64,000 nt of DNA from Micromonospora_H sonneratiae (GTDB lineage: Bacteria > Actinomycetota > Actinomycetes > Mycobacteriales > Micromonosporaceae), in contig NZ_JBHTMP010000005.1 of assembly GCF_042679305.1 (NCBI RefSeq), positions 135,826 through 199,825 of the forward strand, in the 5' to 3' direction. Numbering within the stretch: position 1 is the stretch's first letter; each line of letters starts with the position of its first letter. The notes below the pieces were generated by a model. It did no database searches. It had not been told where the DNA came from and worked only from the letters and a program-made list of their open reading frames with translations. Shown in pieces: positions 1 through 8,718 of the stretch. A program made the position numbers and the translations under genes.

Positions 1-2
1 AC

Positions 3-44
3 GTCGCCGCGCTACGTCGCCGGGCCGGCATGGCCGACCGCTGA
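3..44 (+). CDS. Possible C-terminal end of an unidentified protein
   Basis: The window opens inside a frame that reads VAALRRRAGMADR and stops at TGA 42-44. The codons are G/C-rich at the third position, which fits the end of a gene starting upstream of the window. Thirteen residues are too few to identify it, and it could be chance. Confidence 0.3.
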   Translation, partial: VAALRRRAGMADR

Positions 45-141
45 GCCCTCGACCAAACGGTCAACCCGACCATCGCTGGCCCAATAGCCGATCGGCTGAT
101 CGACTGTAGACCGAATTGCCTGCAGCCCCTGCCGATCGACG

Positions 142-186
142 TAATAAAAAAGCGTCCCGGTTACCGATATCGGTAACCGGGACGTT
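142..186 (-). terminator. Rho-independent terminator with a perfect 32-bp palindrome
   Basis: Positions 153-184 are a perfect palindrome with arms cgtcccggttaccgat and its complement. On the minus strand it is followed by a cttttttatt tract. This is a textbook intrinsic terminator for the small minus-strand gene just upstream. Read on the plus strand it is followed only by gttta, so it mainly serves the minus strand. Confidence 0.85.
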
Positions 187-205
187 TAGTTCGTTAGCGC
201 GCAAA

Positions 206-409
206 TCAGGGCTGGGTGCTGGTCGGGCCGACCCAGTCCGTGCCTTCCTTGCCGCCGGTCGGGCCGACCCAGTCGGTCTGCTCGCCACCCACGATTCCCT
301 GGGCCTGCAGCATGGCCAGGGTGGCTGCGTCCACGTCGACCATCTCCCCCGCGGAGTGGTTGACCCCGTCGCCGTCGGTCCACTCCCCGTCAAGCCGGAC
401 GTACACCAT
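206..409 (-). CDS. Small 67-residue protein with duplicated TDWVGPT tail
   Basis: Hypothetical. The frame could open at a TTG at 424, but that codon lies inside the ribosome-binding sequence GGGAGA. ATG 409 sits 7-8 nt behind it and is the better start (MVYVRLDGEW...). The N-terminal two thirds resemble short actinobacterial or phage-like proteins that pair an acidic 'EMVDVDAATL' stretch with an 'LQAQGIV' end. The tail carries TDWVGPT twice, encoded by an 18-bp repeat at 221-238 and 257-274. A strong intrinsic terminator follows, so it is a monocistronic unit. No function is assigned. A peptide-precursor role is possible, but no modifying enzyme lies next to it. Confidence 0.6.
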   Translation of the reverse strand: MVYVRLDGEWTDGDGVNHSAGEMVDVDAATLAMLQAQGIVGGEQTDWVGPTGGKEGTDWVGPTSTQP

Positions 410-608
410 TGAGCTATCTCCCAACTTCTGATCAATGATTTGGCCGACTGACTGTAGCCCGATTCACCGGTCGTTGGACTGTCCACTAACCAACAGCCGG
501 GTTCCCGACACTCGACCAGTGAGGCGATACTCAGCTCTGGTGACCGCCGGTTGCCGAATCGGCCGCCCAGCAATAATCGGCCGAACGCGACAGACCTGAC
601 CGACCACC

Positions 609-616
609 GGAGGAGG
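609..616 (+). promoter_or_regulatory. Ribosome-binding site pointing to an ATC start
   Basis: GGAGGAGG precedes ATC 621 by about 5-8 nt. No ATG, GTG or TTG occurs in frame between the upstream stop (TGA 597-599) and TTG 729. This site is therefore the best evidence that translation of the cyclase gene starts at ATC. Confidence 0.6.
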
Positions 617-620
617 CGAC

Positions 621-3600
621 ATCCCCGCTCCGTGTGCCCAGTGCGGCCGGCCCGCTGCCGCCGACGACCGCTTCTGTGGTGGTTGCGGGACCGAGCTGAC
701 ACAGGCCTGTCCACATTGTGATCGTCCGTTGGCCGCCGACGCAGCCTTCTGCACGTCGTGCGGCAAGCCCCGCCCCAGCGGGGTTCCAAAGTCGCCGACC
801 GCGGTGCAGGAGGACCGACGCCGGGTCAGTGTCCTCTTCGTCGACCTCATCGACTTCACCCCGTACGTCGAACGTGCCGACCCGGAGCTGGTCCGGGGCA
901 TGCAGACCGGGTTCTTCTCGGCAGCCCGGCGGGTGGTCGGCCAGTACGGCGGTGTGGTGGAGAAGTACATCGGAGACGCGGTGATGGCACTGTTCGGTGC
1001 GCCCGTGGCCACCGAGACCGACGCGCTGCGCTGCGTACGTGCCGGGCTGGAGCTGCAACGTGTGCTCACCCGGTACGCCCCGGCCGGTGCCGACGGGCTG
1101 CGTTTCCGGGTGGGTGTGGCCACCGGTGAGGCGCTGGTCGACGTGGCCGCCGCCCGGGATGGTGGTCAGGCCATCGTGGCCGGTGACGTGGTCAACACCG
1201 CATCGCGTATGCAGTCGGTGGCGCCACCCGGCGGGGTGCTGGTGTGTGGCACCACCTACGCGCTGACCAAGGACGGAATCCAGTTCGAGGAACAGCCCCC
1301 GGTGACGCTGCGCGGCCGGTCGTCGCCGACCGAGGTGTGGCTGGCCCGGGCTGTCGTGCTGCGCCAGCCGCCGGACCGCGAACCGGACACGACCCCACTG
1401 ATCGACCGTGAGCACGAGCTGGGTCTGTTGGTCAACGCTCTGCACCGGTGCACCCGGGACCGGATACCCCAGGTGGTCGCGGTGTTCGGTCAGGCCGGCA
1501 TCGGCAAGAGCCGACTGATCCGCGAGCTGTTCCGGCATGCCGAACGGCTCGTCGACCAACCGTTGACCTGGCGCACCGGACGCTGCCCACCGTTCGGGGA
1601 GAACGTCACGTTCGCCGCGTTGGCCGACATCGTCAAGGCCGAGGCCGGCATCCTCGACACCGATCCGGCCAGTGCTGCGGCGGCCCGACTGAAGTCGGCG
1701 CTGGAGGAGTTGGTCGGGCCGGGCGAGGCGGACCGCCTCGGCGACGCGCTGCGTCCACTCGTCGGCCTACCCGGCCCCAACCTGCCCGCCGAGGAGACCG
1801 AGTCGGCCTGGCGAAGGTTCCTGATCGCGCTGGCGGCCCGCCGGCCGACGGTGCTGGTCTTCGAGGATCTGCACTGGGCCGACGATGCGATGCTGCGTTT
1901 CGTCGAGCTACTCGGCGCAGCCGCCCGTGACATTCCGCTGTTGCTGCTCTGCACCGCCCGGCCCGAACTGGTCAACCGCGACCCGAGCTGGGCCGGCACC
2001 ATCACCGGCTCGCTGACCATCACGCTGCCGCCACTGCGCAACACCGGCATCGCCTCGCTCTACACCCACATATTCGGGCAGTCCGCCTTCCCCACCGAGA
2101 TGCTCAGCCCGCTGGTGGAGGTCGCCGACGGCAACCCGCTCTACGCCCACGAATACGTGCGGATGCTCATCGAGCAGGGGACGTTGCGCCAGTCCGGCCG
2201 GGGCTGGTCGATGGAGAAGCAACACGACCTGCCGATGCCGGACAGCGTGCACTCCGTCATCGCCAACCGGGTCGACCTGCTCGACACCAAGGACCGCATG
2301 GTGCTGCTGGCGGCCTCGGTGGTCGGAATGCAGTTCTGGCCGGGGGCGGTCGCCGCGGCGCTCGGTCAACCGGTCGAGTCGGTCGAACGCGCGCTACGCC
2401 GCCTGGAGCAGCGCGACTTCGTACACGAGCAGCCGGCCTCGACCATGGCCGGGCAGTCCGAGTTCCGGTTCCGGCACGTACTGGTGCGCGACGTCTGCTA
2501 CCAGCGGCTGCCCCGTACCGAGCGGGTCGCCCGGCACGAGCGCACCGCCGACTGGCTGGACGCGCTGTCGCGGAGCCGGGACACCGACCTGGCCGAGGTC
2601 CTCGCCCATCACCGCTGGGCCGTCCACGAGATCGCCCGTACCCTCGACATGAACACCGACCGGTACGCCCCGGCCGCTCGTGCGGCGCTGCACCGCGCGG
2701 CCCGACGGGCGTACGCGCTACACGCACTCGACGCTGCGGCCAGTCACACCGAACGGGCACTGGGGCTCGCCGACGACCGTGACGTCCTCGGCCAGCTACA
2801 ACTGGAACTACTCAGCAGTGAGATCTCCATCTATCGGAACAGCGCCAAGTTCCTGTCCGGCGGCGGTATCGCGCAACTCACCATGCTGGCCGACCAGCTG
2901 CTGATCAACGGTGATCCCGCCAGCGCGGCCCGCGCGTGGACGTTGTTGGGACGGGGTGCCTGGCTCCAGGCCAACCGCTCCGGTGCGTTGTCCTACCTGG
3001 ATCGGGCCATCAAGTTGTTCGAAACGCTCCCCGACAGTGTCCAGAAGGCCGAGGCCTACGCTGAGGTGGGCCGGCTGCACATGCTCAACTTCGAGCGTGA
3101 TCCAGCGATCGCCTCAGCCGGGGCGGCTGCTGACATCGCCGCGCGGCTGGGCCTGGTCGAAACCCAGACCGAGGCACGGATAACGGTGGCGATGGCCCGC
3201 TATCAGGCCGGAAACCGGGCCGGGCTCGACGAGCTGCACGCCGCAATGGAGTTCTGCCGTAGCAACCAACTGCTCGCCCTGCCCCGGGCGATGCAGAACC
3301 TCGCCTACGCGGTCGCCGAGGAGGGTGACTGGATCCAGTCCGATTCCCTGCTCACCGCTGCGGCGGCAGCTCAGGGATCAGCCCTGAGAACCGGCTACTC
3401 GGCCGAGGCGATGCGCGCCTACTTCGAAGGCGAGTTCGACAAACTGCTGGTGGCGGCAGATGCCTTCGCCAACACTCCGAGCGGGCGCTGGGACATGCAG
3501 GTCCGGGGCCTACGGGCCTGCATACGCGTGTTGCGCGGTGAGCCGGTGCCCGGCGCACCGGAGATCGACGGGCCGGCCGGTGACACCACCACGGACGGCG

Positions 3601-4283
3601 ACGGTACTGCTGCCCTGCCGGGCGGTAACGACCAGCATGCGCAGCCACGGTCCGGCACGGACGGTGGTCGGCACCGTCCGAAGGTCACCGGTCCGACCCC
3701 CGACGACATCACCGACGCCCTCGACACGGCCCGACGCAGTGGTTTCCACCGACCGCACTGGACCATGCTGGGCATGGGCGCGCTGTGTCGGGCGCTGGAG
3801 GCACGCCGCGCGGAGGCCGCCGAACTGCTGGACGAGTTGGCCGATTCCTGGTCGGCGGTGCCGGCCCTGGCCAGCGGTGAGTGGGTCGCCGCAGCCGCGT
3901 TCGCCGCAGCTCTGGTCAGCCGCGACGCGGCTGTACGGGTGCGCGGCATGCTGGACCGGGTCGGTCACCGGACGCCGTGGGCCGATGCCGCCCTGCGTAC
4001 GGTGACCGCCGCAGTCGCCGCTGCTGACTGCGACCATGCACGGGCCGGGCAGCTCTACACGGCCGCAGCGGAGATCTACACGCAGATTCCGGCCATCACC
4101 GATCGGATGCTGGCACTGGCACTGGCCGCCGGCGAGCTGGACCGGGCGGGCAACCGATCCGCAGCCCAGTCAGCGCTCTCTACGGTCAGTTCGTTCGCCT
4201 GGCGCAACGAGGCACCGGGGTTGCTGCTGCTCAGCAGCGCCCCTCGACGCAACGGTGGTGGTCGGGCCCTCCTCGTCTCCTGA
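621..4283 (+). CDS. Double zinc ribbon - class III nucleotide cyclase - AAA ATPase - TPR regulator
   Basis: Large signalling ATPase of about 1220 residues. With the ATC start, the N-terminus holds two zinc ribbons (CAQC...CGGC and CPHC...CTSC). The fallback TTG at 729 would cut the second ribbon in half. Next comes a class III cyclase domain (about residues 70-240) with both metal aspartates (FVDLIDF and YIGDAVMALFG) and the Asn/Arg pair (VVNTASRM), so it is probably catalytic. An AAA domain follows with Walker A GQAGIGKSRL and Walker B VFEDLHWADD, then a long TPR-like helical region. A Gly/Asp/Thr-rich linker lies near residues 980-1020. Proteins of this build are common in actinobacteria and their targets are mostly unknown. 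The call is firm; the start codon is inference. Confidence 0.85.
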   Translation: MPAPCAQCGRPAAADDRFCGGCGTELTQACPHCDRPLAADAAFCTSCGKPRPSGVPKSPTAVQEDRRRVSVLFVDLIDFTPYVERADPELVRGMQTGFFSAARRVVGQYGGVVEKYIGDAVMALFGAPVATETDALRCVRAGLELQRVLTRYAPAGADGLRFRVGVATGEALVDVAAARDGGQAIVAGDVVNTASRMQSVAPPGGVLVCGTTYALTKDGIQFEEQPPVTLRGRSSPTEVWLARAVVLRQPPDREPDTTPLIDREHELGLLVNALHRCTRDRIPQVVAVFGQAGIGKSRLIRELFRHAERLVDQPLTWRTGRCPPFGENVTFAALADIVKAEAGILDTDPASAAAARLKSALEELVGPGEADRLGDALRPLVGLPGPNLPAEETESAWRRFLIALAARRPTVLVFEDLHWADDAMLRFVELLGAAARDIPLLLLCTARPELVNRDPSWAGTITGSLTITLPPLRNTGIASLYTHIFGQSAFPTEMLSPLVEVADGNPLYAHEYVRMLIEQGTLRQSGRGWSMEKQHDLPMPDSVHSVIANRVDLLDTKDRMVLLAASVVGMQFWPGAVAAALGQPVESVERALRRLEQRDFVHEQPASTMAGQSEFRFRHVLVRDVCYQRLPRTERVARHERTADWLDALSRSRDTDLAEVLAHHRWAVHEIARTLDMNTDRYAPAARAALHRAARRAYALHALDAAASHTERALGLADDRDVLGQLQLELLSSEISIYRNSAKFLSGGGIAQLTMLADQLLINGDPASAARAWTLLGRGAWLQANRSGALSYLDRAIKLFETLPDSVQKAEAYAEVGRLHMLNFERDPAIASAGAAADIAARLGLVETQTEARITVAMARYQAGNRAGLDELHAAMEFCRSNQLLALPRAMQNLAYAVAEEGDWIQSDSLLTAAAAAQGSALRTGYSAEAMRAYFEGEFDKLLVAADAFANTPSGRWDMQVRGLRACIRVLRGEPVPGAPEIDGPAGDTTTDGDGTAALPGGNDQHAQPRSGTDGGRHRPKVTGPTPDDITDALDTARRSGFHRPHWTMLGMGALCRALEARRAEAAELLDELADSWSAVPALASGEWVAAAAFAAALVSRDAAVRVRGMLDRVGHRTPWADAALRTVTAAVAAADCDHARAGQLYTAAAEIYTQIPAITDRMLALALAAGELDRAGNRSAAQSALSTVSSFAWRNEAPGLLLLSSAPRRNGGGRALLVS

Positions 4284-4368
4284 GCGGCCCGACCGACCAC
4301 AACCTCGACCGATCGATGGATCCACGCCGATCATGGACCGTGACGGTCGCCGGACCGGCCGGAGCGGA

Positions 4369-5085
4369 TCACGCGGCGATCGGCTCGGCAGGCTCGGTGT
4401 CGTCGACCCTGGCCTGCTGGTTCTTGACCTTCTGGGCGTACATGTCCACGTATTCGCGGCCGGAGAGTTCCATCAGTTCGTACATGATCTCGTCGGTGAT
4501 GGCCCGTTCGACGAACCGGTCGCCGGTCATCCCCGCGTAGCGGGAGAAGTCCAGCGGCTCCCCGAACCTGATCTTCACCCGCTTGATCTTGGGAATCAGC
4601 TTGCCGGGCGGCTGGATCTCGTCGGCGTTCAGCATCACGACCGGGATCACCGGCGCACCGCTGTCCAGGGCCAGCCGGGCCACCCCGGTCTTGCCCCGAT
4701 AGAGCCGGCCGTCCGGTGAGCGGGTGCCCTCCGGGTAGATCCCCGCCAGGTTCCCCTGCCGTAGCACCTGCAACTGGGTGTCCAGTGCGGCCCGGGCGGC
4801 CCGGCCACCGGACCGGTCGACCGGGATGGTGCCGGTACCGACGAAGAACATCTTCGTCAGCCAGCCCTTGATCCCCTTCCCGGTGAAGTATTCGGCCTTC
4901 GCCACAAATGTCACTTTACGCTTGACCATCAGCGGCATGAAGATCGAGTCAGCGAACGACAGGTGGTTACTGGCAAGGATCGCCGGCCCGGTGTCCGGAA
5001 CGTTGTCCCGCCCCTCGACCTGCGGCCGGAAGACCAGCCTCAGCCAGGGGCCGAGAATGATGTACTTCATCAGCCAGTACAGCAC
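4369..5085 (-). CDS. plsC: 1-acyl-sn-glycerol-3-phosphate acyltransferase family protein
   Basis: Transfers an acyl chain to lysophosphatidic acid (or a similar lysolipid) at the inner membrane face in phospholipid synthesis. The NHLSFAD block supplies the NHx4D catalytic motif and YPEGTRS is the phosphate-binding EGTR motif. I place the start at GTG 5085 (LYWLMKYIIL), 6 nt behind GAAGGA. This gives 238 residues, the usual family length, with an N-terminal hydrophobic anchor. The longer reading frame upstream has no family similarity. It resembles M. tuberculosis Rv2182c by position and type. The acyl acceptor cannot be told from sequence alone. Confidence 0.88.
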   Translation of the reverse strand: MLYWLMKYIILGPWLRLVFRPQVEGRDNVPDTGPAILASNHLSFADSIFMPLMVKRKVTFVAKAEYFTGKGIKGWLTKMFFVGTGTIPVDRSGGRAARAALDTQLQVLRQGNLAGIYPEGTRSPDGRLYRGKTGVARLALDSGAPVIPVVMLNADEIQPPGKLIPKIKRVKIRFGEPLDFSRYAGMTGDRFVERAITDEIMYELMELSGREYVDMYAQKVKNQQARVDDTEPAEPIAA

Positions 5086-5335
5086 CGGTGGTCCTTCCCG
5101 AAGATCTCGTGCCCCACGCCAGCCGGGCGTCCCGGTCAGGCGACCCGGGGCGGCCACGCCGAGAACGCCAACCCGGCGGGCGGAACTGTCGGCAATGAGC
5201 CTACGAAGCAAGCACGGCACACCACAACGCACTCCCGGAACCGGTGGCCGCCGTGTCACGATTCAAGGCACGGCGTACGCGGATCAGCGTCGTCGCAACG
5301 GTCGGGCGCGCAGCGCCGGTAGGGAGGGGTATCCG

Positions 5336-6199
5336 GTGTCAGCGGGTGGTGCCCGCCGCGGGCGGCGGGACAACGGGCTCGACGCGACGGAGTACGCCGT
5401 CGCCGGCGACGTGGACCCGCGGGTCGGTGAACACCTGCTCGACGTGCTGGCGGCAGGTGGCATCGCCGCCTACCTACAGCCGTCCGCCGACCTCAATCCG
5501 GTGACCAGGACCACCACCGTCCCGCCCCGGCCGGTGGACCGCCTCTACGTCGACCGGGTACACCTGACCACCGCCCGTGATTACCTGACCCAACTCGCCG
5601 AGGAGGGCATGCCTCCACCACCGCCCAGCAACGAACCGGACATCGACGCCGAATGGGCCAAGATCGTCGCCGGTTACGACACCGAGGTCAAGGTCGACGC
5701 CCGCCCCTGGCCGGCCGCCGAGGACGTACCCGCCGACCAGGAAGGGGTCCCCGATCGGACCCCTGACGAGGCGACCGACACACCGGCGGCCCCGACCGCC
5801 ACCGCCGTACGCCCCGGCCCCGCCACCACCGAGGTACGACCTCTGCTCTCGGCCACCGACATATCCGGCATCTCAGTGGGCAACCGGGCGGACGACCCGT
5901 CACTGCTGGACGGCCTGGACACGTTCGGCGCGGACCTGCCGGACGACCCGGACGAGGGCTACACCCCACCGCCCCCGCCGCCACTGCCCCAGGTGTCGAA
6001 GTTCGCGGTCACGGCCGTACTCGGCATCATCGTCGGTTTTGCGCTGCTGCTCTTTCCGAACCTGCTGCCCATCGACCGCACCCTGGTCACGATCATCGGC
6101 TTCCTCGGCATCATCACCGGCTTCGTCACCCTGATCTGGCGACTCCGGCCGGGCGACGAGGAGGACGACGACGACCCCGACGATGGAGCAGTCGTCTGA
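5336..6199 (+). CDS. Membrane protein with N-terminal DUF2007-like region and two C-terminal TM helices
   Basis: Unknown function, 287 residues. The start is GTG 5336 behind GGGAGGGG; the frame also runs back through the antisense of plsC, which is not coding. Residues 15-90 (YAVAGDVDPRVGEHLLDVL...) look like the small alpha/beta DUF2007-type domain found in predicted signalling proteins. A Pro/Asp/Thr-rich linker follows, ending in PPPPPPLP. Two hydrophobic helices come next (FAVTAVLGIIVGFALLLF and TLVTIIGFLGIITGFVTLIW), then an acidic tail. Conserved in Micromonosporaceae as far as I recall. It is divergent from plsC, with a 250-bp promoter region in between. Confidence 0.75.
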   Translation: MSAGGARRGRRDNGLDATEYAVAGDVDPRVGEHLLDVLAAGGIAAYLQPSADLNPVTRTTTVPPRPVDRLYVDRVHLTTARDYLTQLAEEGMPPPPPSNEPDIDAEWAKIVAGYDTEVKVDARPWPAAEDVPADQEGVPDRTPDEATDTPAAPTATAVRPGPATTEVRPLLSATDISGISVGNRADDPSLLDGLDTFGADLPDDPDEGYTPPPPPPLPQVSKFAVTAVLGIIVGFALLLFPNLLPIDRTLVTIIGFLGIITGFVTLIWRLRPGDEEDDDDPDDGAVV

Positions 6200-6363
6200 C
6201 CGGAAGGGGCCCGTTTCGCGAGACACTCGACACTTCTCGAACCGCGTGTAACATTCGCGAAACTTCACCTCAGTAGGAATACTGCTGTAAGTCACCTCCC
6301 CCTCACGCCACCCGGGCGTCCGGCGTTCGCGGTGGTCCCCTCGCCCGGAACCGGGGTGCCCGG

Positions 6364-7779
6364 ATGCGACAGAGTTCCCTCGTGGTGGTTTCCAACCGCC
6401 TACCGGTTGACGACAGTGTGGCCCCGGACGGTGCCTGCGAATGGCGGCGCAGTCCCGGCGGTCTGGTCACCGCCCTCCACCCACTCCTCCAACACGTTCC
6501 CGCGACCTGGGTGGGCTGGGCCGGCGGCACCGGTCCCGCGCCCGCCCTCTCCGACATCGACGGCGTACGCATGCACACCGTGCCGTTGAGCCACGACGAC
6601 GTACGGAACCACTACGAAGGCTTCGCCAACTCCACCCTGTGGCCGCTGTTCCACGACGCCGTCGAGCAGCCGGTCTACCACCGGCGGTGGTGGGAGGCCT
6701 ATCAACGGGTCAACCAGCGGTTCGCCGACGCCGCCGCCCAGGCGGCCGAACCCGGTGCGACCGTCTGGATCCAGGACTACCACCTGCAACTGGTGCCCGG
6801 TCTACTCCGTGCCCAACGCCCGGACCTGCGTATCGGCTTCTTCCTGCACGTGCCGTTCCCACCGCCGGAGTTGTTCATGCAACTGCCGAGGCGGGCCGAA
6901 CTGCTCAACGGCATGCTCGGCGCCGACCTGGTGGGCTTCCAACGCGCGCAGGCGGCGCACAACTTCGCCCAACTCGCCGCCAAGGTGCTGAACCTGCCCG
7001 CCACCGACCACCGGATCGCCGTCCAGGGTCGGGAGGTGCAGATCGGGGCCTTCCCGGTCTCCATCGACATGACGGAGATGGAAGCCCTGGCCCGTCGACC
7101 GGACGTGGTGGCCCGCGCCCGCCAACTACGACACGACCTCGGCGACCCGCAGCACGTCATCCTCAGCGTCGACCGGATGGACTACACCAAGGGCATCGAG
7201 CAACGGCTCAAGGCGTACAGCGAACTGATCGCCGACGGCCACGTGAAGGTCCGCGACACGGTGATGGTCCAGGTGGCCATACCGAGCCGGGAACGGGTCG
7301 AGCAGTACCAGGTCCTGCGGGACCGGGTGGAACGTGAGGTCGGCCGGATCAACGGTGAGTTCGGGCGGGTCGGCGAACCCGCCATCCACTACCTGACCCA
7401 GCATTTCGACCGTGCCGAGTTGGCCGCCCTGTACCGGGTCGCCGACATCATGGCGGTCACCCCGCTACGGGACGGCATGAACCTGGTCGCCAAGGAGTAC
7501 GTGGCCGCCCGGGTCGACGACAGCGGCATCCTCGTACTCAGCGAGTTCGCCGGCGCGGCAGCGGAGTTCTCACAGGCGTACCAGGTCAACCCGCACGACC
7601 TCGACGGCCTCAAGCTGACCCTCACCCAGGCCCTACGCGCCAGTCCCAGCGACTCGACCAATCGGATGCGGGGAATGCGGGCCCACCTACGCAAGCACGA
7701 CATCCGGGCCTGGGCCCGGGCCTATCTCACCGAACTGGACGAGACCGGCACCCTGGCCGCCCGGCTGACCGCGACCTAG
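6364..7779 (+). CDS. otsA: Trehalose-6-phosphate synthase
   Basis: GT20 glycosyltransferase joining a nucleotide-activated glucose to glucose-6-phosphate to give trehalose-6-phosphate. Recognised from the N-terminal VVVSNRLPVD, the WIQDYHLQLVP block, HVPFPPPE, the sugar-nucleotide loop SVDRMDYTKGIEQRL, and the C-terminal DGMNLVAKEYVA and LVLSEFAGAA motifs. At 471 residues it is a standalone synthase without a fused phosphatase. No otsB lies in this window, so the phosphatase must be elsewhere. Likely monocistronic, since a hairpin terminator follows directly. Confidence 0.95.
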   Translation: MRQSSLVVVSNRLPVDDSVAPDGACEWRRSPGGLVTALHPLLQHVPATWVGWAGGTGPAPALSDIDGVRMHTVPLSHDDVRNHYEGFANSTLWPLFHDAVEQPVYHRRWWEAYQRVNQRFADAAAQAAEPGATVWIQDYHLQLVPGLLRAQRPDLRIGFFLHVPFPPPELFMQLPRRAELLNGMLGADLVGFQRAQAAHNFAQLAAKVLNLPATDHRIAVQGREVQIGAFPVSIDMTEMEALARRPDVVARARQLRHDLGDPQHVILSVDRMDYTKGIEQRLKAYSELIADGHVKVRDTVMVQVAIPSRERVEQYQVLRDRVEREVGRINGEFGRVGEPAIHYLTQHFDRAELAALYRVADIMAVTPLRDGMNLVAKEYVAARVDDSGILVLSEFAGAAAEFSQAYQVNPHDLDGLKLTLTQALRASPSDSTNRMRGMRAHLRKHDIRAWARAYLTELDETGTLAARLTAT

Positions 7780-7790
7780 TGCCGTACTGC

Positions 7791-7830
7791 AGGGCCCCTT
7801 CTCATCCGAAGACCGACGAGAAGGGGTCCT
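7791..7830. terminator. Bidirectional hairpin between converging otsA and hydrolase genes
   Basis: agggccccttctc (7791-7803) pairs with gagaaggggtcct (7818-7830), with one G-T mismatch and a 14-nt loop. It lies in the 61-bp gap between convergent genes and can end both transcripts. It lacks a T-run, as is common in high-GC actinobacteria. Related hairpins lie at 12295-12348 and 6198-6212. Confidence 0.65.
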
Positions 7831-7840
7831 GTCTTGCAGC

Positions 7841-8662
7841 TCAGCGGGATGGAATCTTCTCCAGCCAGTCGAGCAACGCGTCGATCGGCTCACGCCACCG
7901 GGCGTCGAGCATCAGATCGTGGCCCATGCCCGGGAAGAGCAACGGTGCGCCGCCGTACCGTCGGGCCGCCCGCCGCAACGCCGCAGCCGGCACCACCCGG
8001 TCGTCCGGGCTGCCCAGCACCAGCACCGGCGGGTTGCCCACGGCCGGTTCCGGGTCACGCTGCATCAGCAACTGCCACTGGGCCCGCTTACCGGCCCGGC
8101 CCAGGCGACCGGCGTAGCCGCGAGCGGTCGCGACGGGCAGTTCCCGACTGAACAACTGGCGGCGACTGAGCCGCAGCCGACCGCCGACGATCGCGGGAAG
8201 GGTGCCGATCGGATTGCGGCGCAACGCCGTCCCAAACGTCCCCCAACCACCAAGCACCGGCGCAACCATCACCCCGGCCCGGGCCGGGTAACGCGCCAGG
8301 GCATGGGCCACCACAAGGCCACCGGCACCGTGCCCCACCAGCACCGCCTGACTTGGCAGGCCCGCAGCCACCTGGACCACGTCATGCGCGTACGCCCGCA
8401 GCGTGGCCTCCGGCGCAGCGCCGCTGCCGCCGTGCCCGCGCAGGCTCATCGCGTGGGCCGGAAATCCCCGCGACGCCGCGTGCTCCAGCCAGTTCTCGGC
8501 GAACGCCCAGGCACCATGGCCGAAGCCCGGTACGAACAGCACCGGCGGCTTGCCCTCGTCGACCTCGGGAGTGGCGGTGAGCACCTCCCGGCGTACCGGC
8601 CGCACCGGATGCGCCCAGTCCCGCGCCCGCATCACCCGGACCTGTCCGTTCCTCGCGCTCAC
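7841..8662 (-). CDS. Alpha/beta-hydrolase fold protein lacking the nucleophile serine
   Basis: 273 residues of the alpha/beta-hydrolase fold. The oxyanion region (FVPGFGHGAW), an Asp region (SPDDRVVPA) and the terminal His (GMGHDLML) are present. The nucleophile elbow reads VGHGAGG where the family has GHSxGG: codon GGT replaces the catalytic Ser. It may therefore be a pseudo-enzyme or binding protein. I chose GTG 8662 because GGAGGG lies 8 nt upstream; the alternative GTG 8671 overlaps that site. It follows the monooxygenase gene by 52 bp on the same strand, suggesting co-transcription. The start lies inside a repeated sequence. Confidence 0.8.
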   Translation of the reverse strand: MSARNGQVRVMRARDWAHPVRPVRREVLTATPEVDEGKPPVLFVPGFGHGAWAFAENWLEHAASRGFPAHAMSLRGHGGSGAAPEATLRAYAHDVVQVAAGLPSQAVLVGHGAGGLVVAHALARYPARAGVMVAPVLGGWGTFGTALRRNPIGTLPAIVGGRLRLSRRQLFSRELPVATARGYAGRLGRAGKRAQWQLLMQRDPEPAVGNPPVLVLGSPDDRVVPAAALRRAARRYGGAPLLFPGMGHDLMLDARWREPIDALLDWLEKIPSR

Positions 8663-8718
8663 CGAACCCACCCTCCGTTCGCGACTGCGGGGCTCGCAAG
8701 CTCACTCCTCGCGCTCAC
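8651..8718. repeat. Element bounded by 12-bp direct repeats at a gene junction
   Basis: cctcgcgctcac occurs at 8651-8662 and again at 8707-8718. The stop codon of the monooxygenase and the start codon of the hydrolase are both formed within these copies. The middle contains the ctgcggggctcgcaagctcac type of sequence that I associate with scattered repeats in Micromonosporaceae genomes. Confidence 0.5.

Noticed and set aside
531..1559. 342-codon open frame antisense to the cyclase gene
   Set aside because: It mirrors the G/C third-position bias of the plus-strand gene and shows no family motif. Similar antisense frames at 24664-26331, 31171-33291, 44828-46474 and 51518-52918 were rejected for the same reason.
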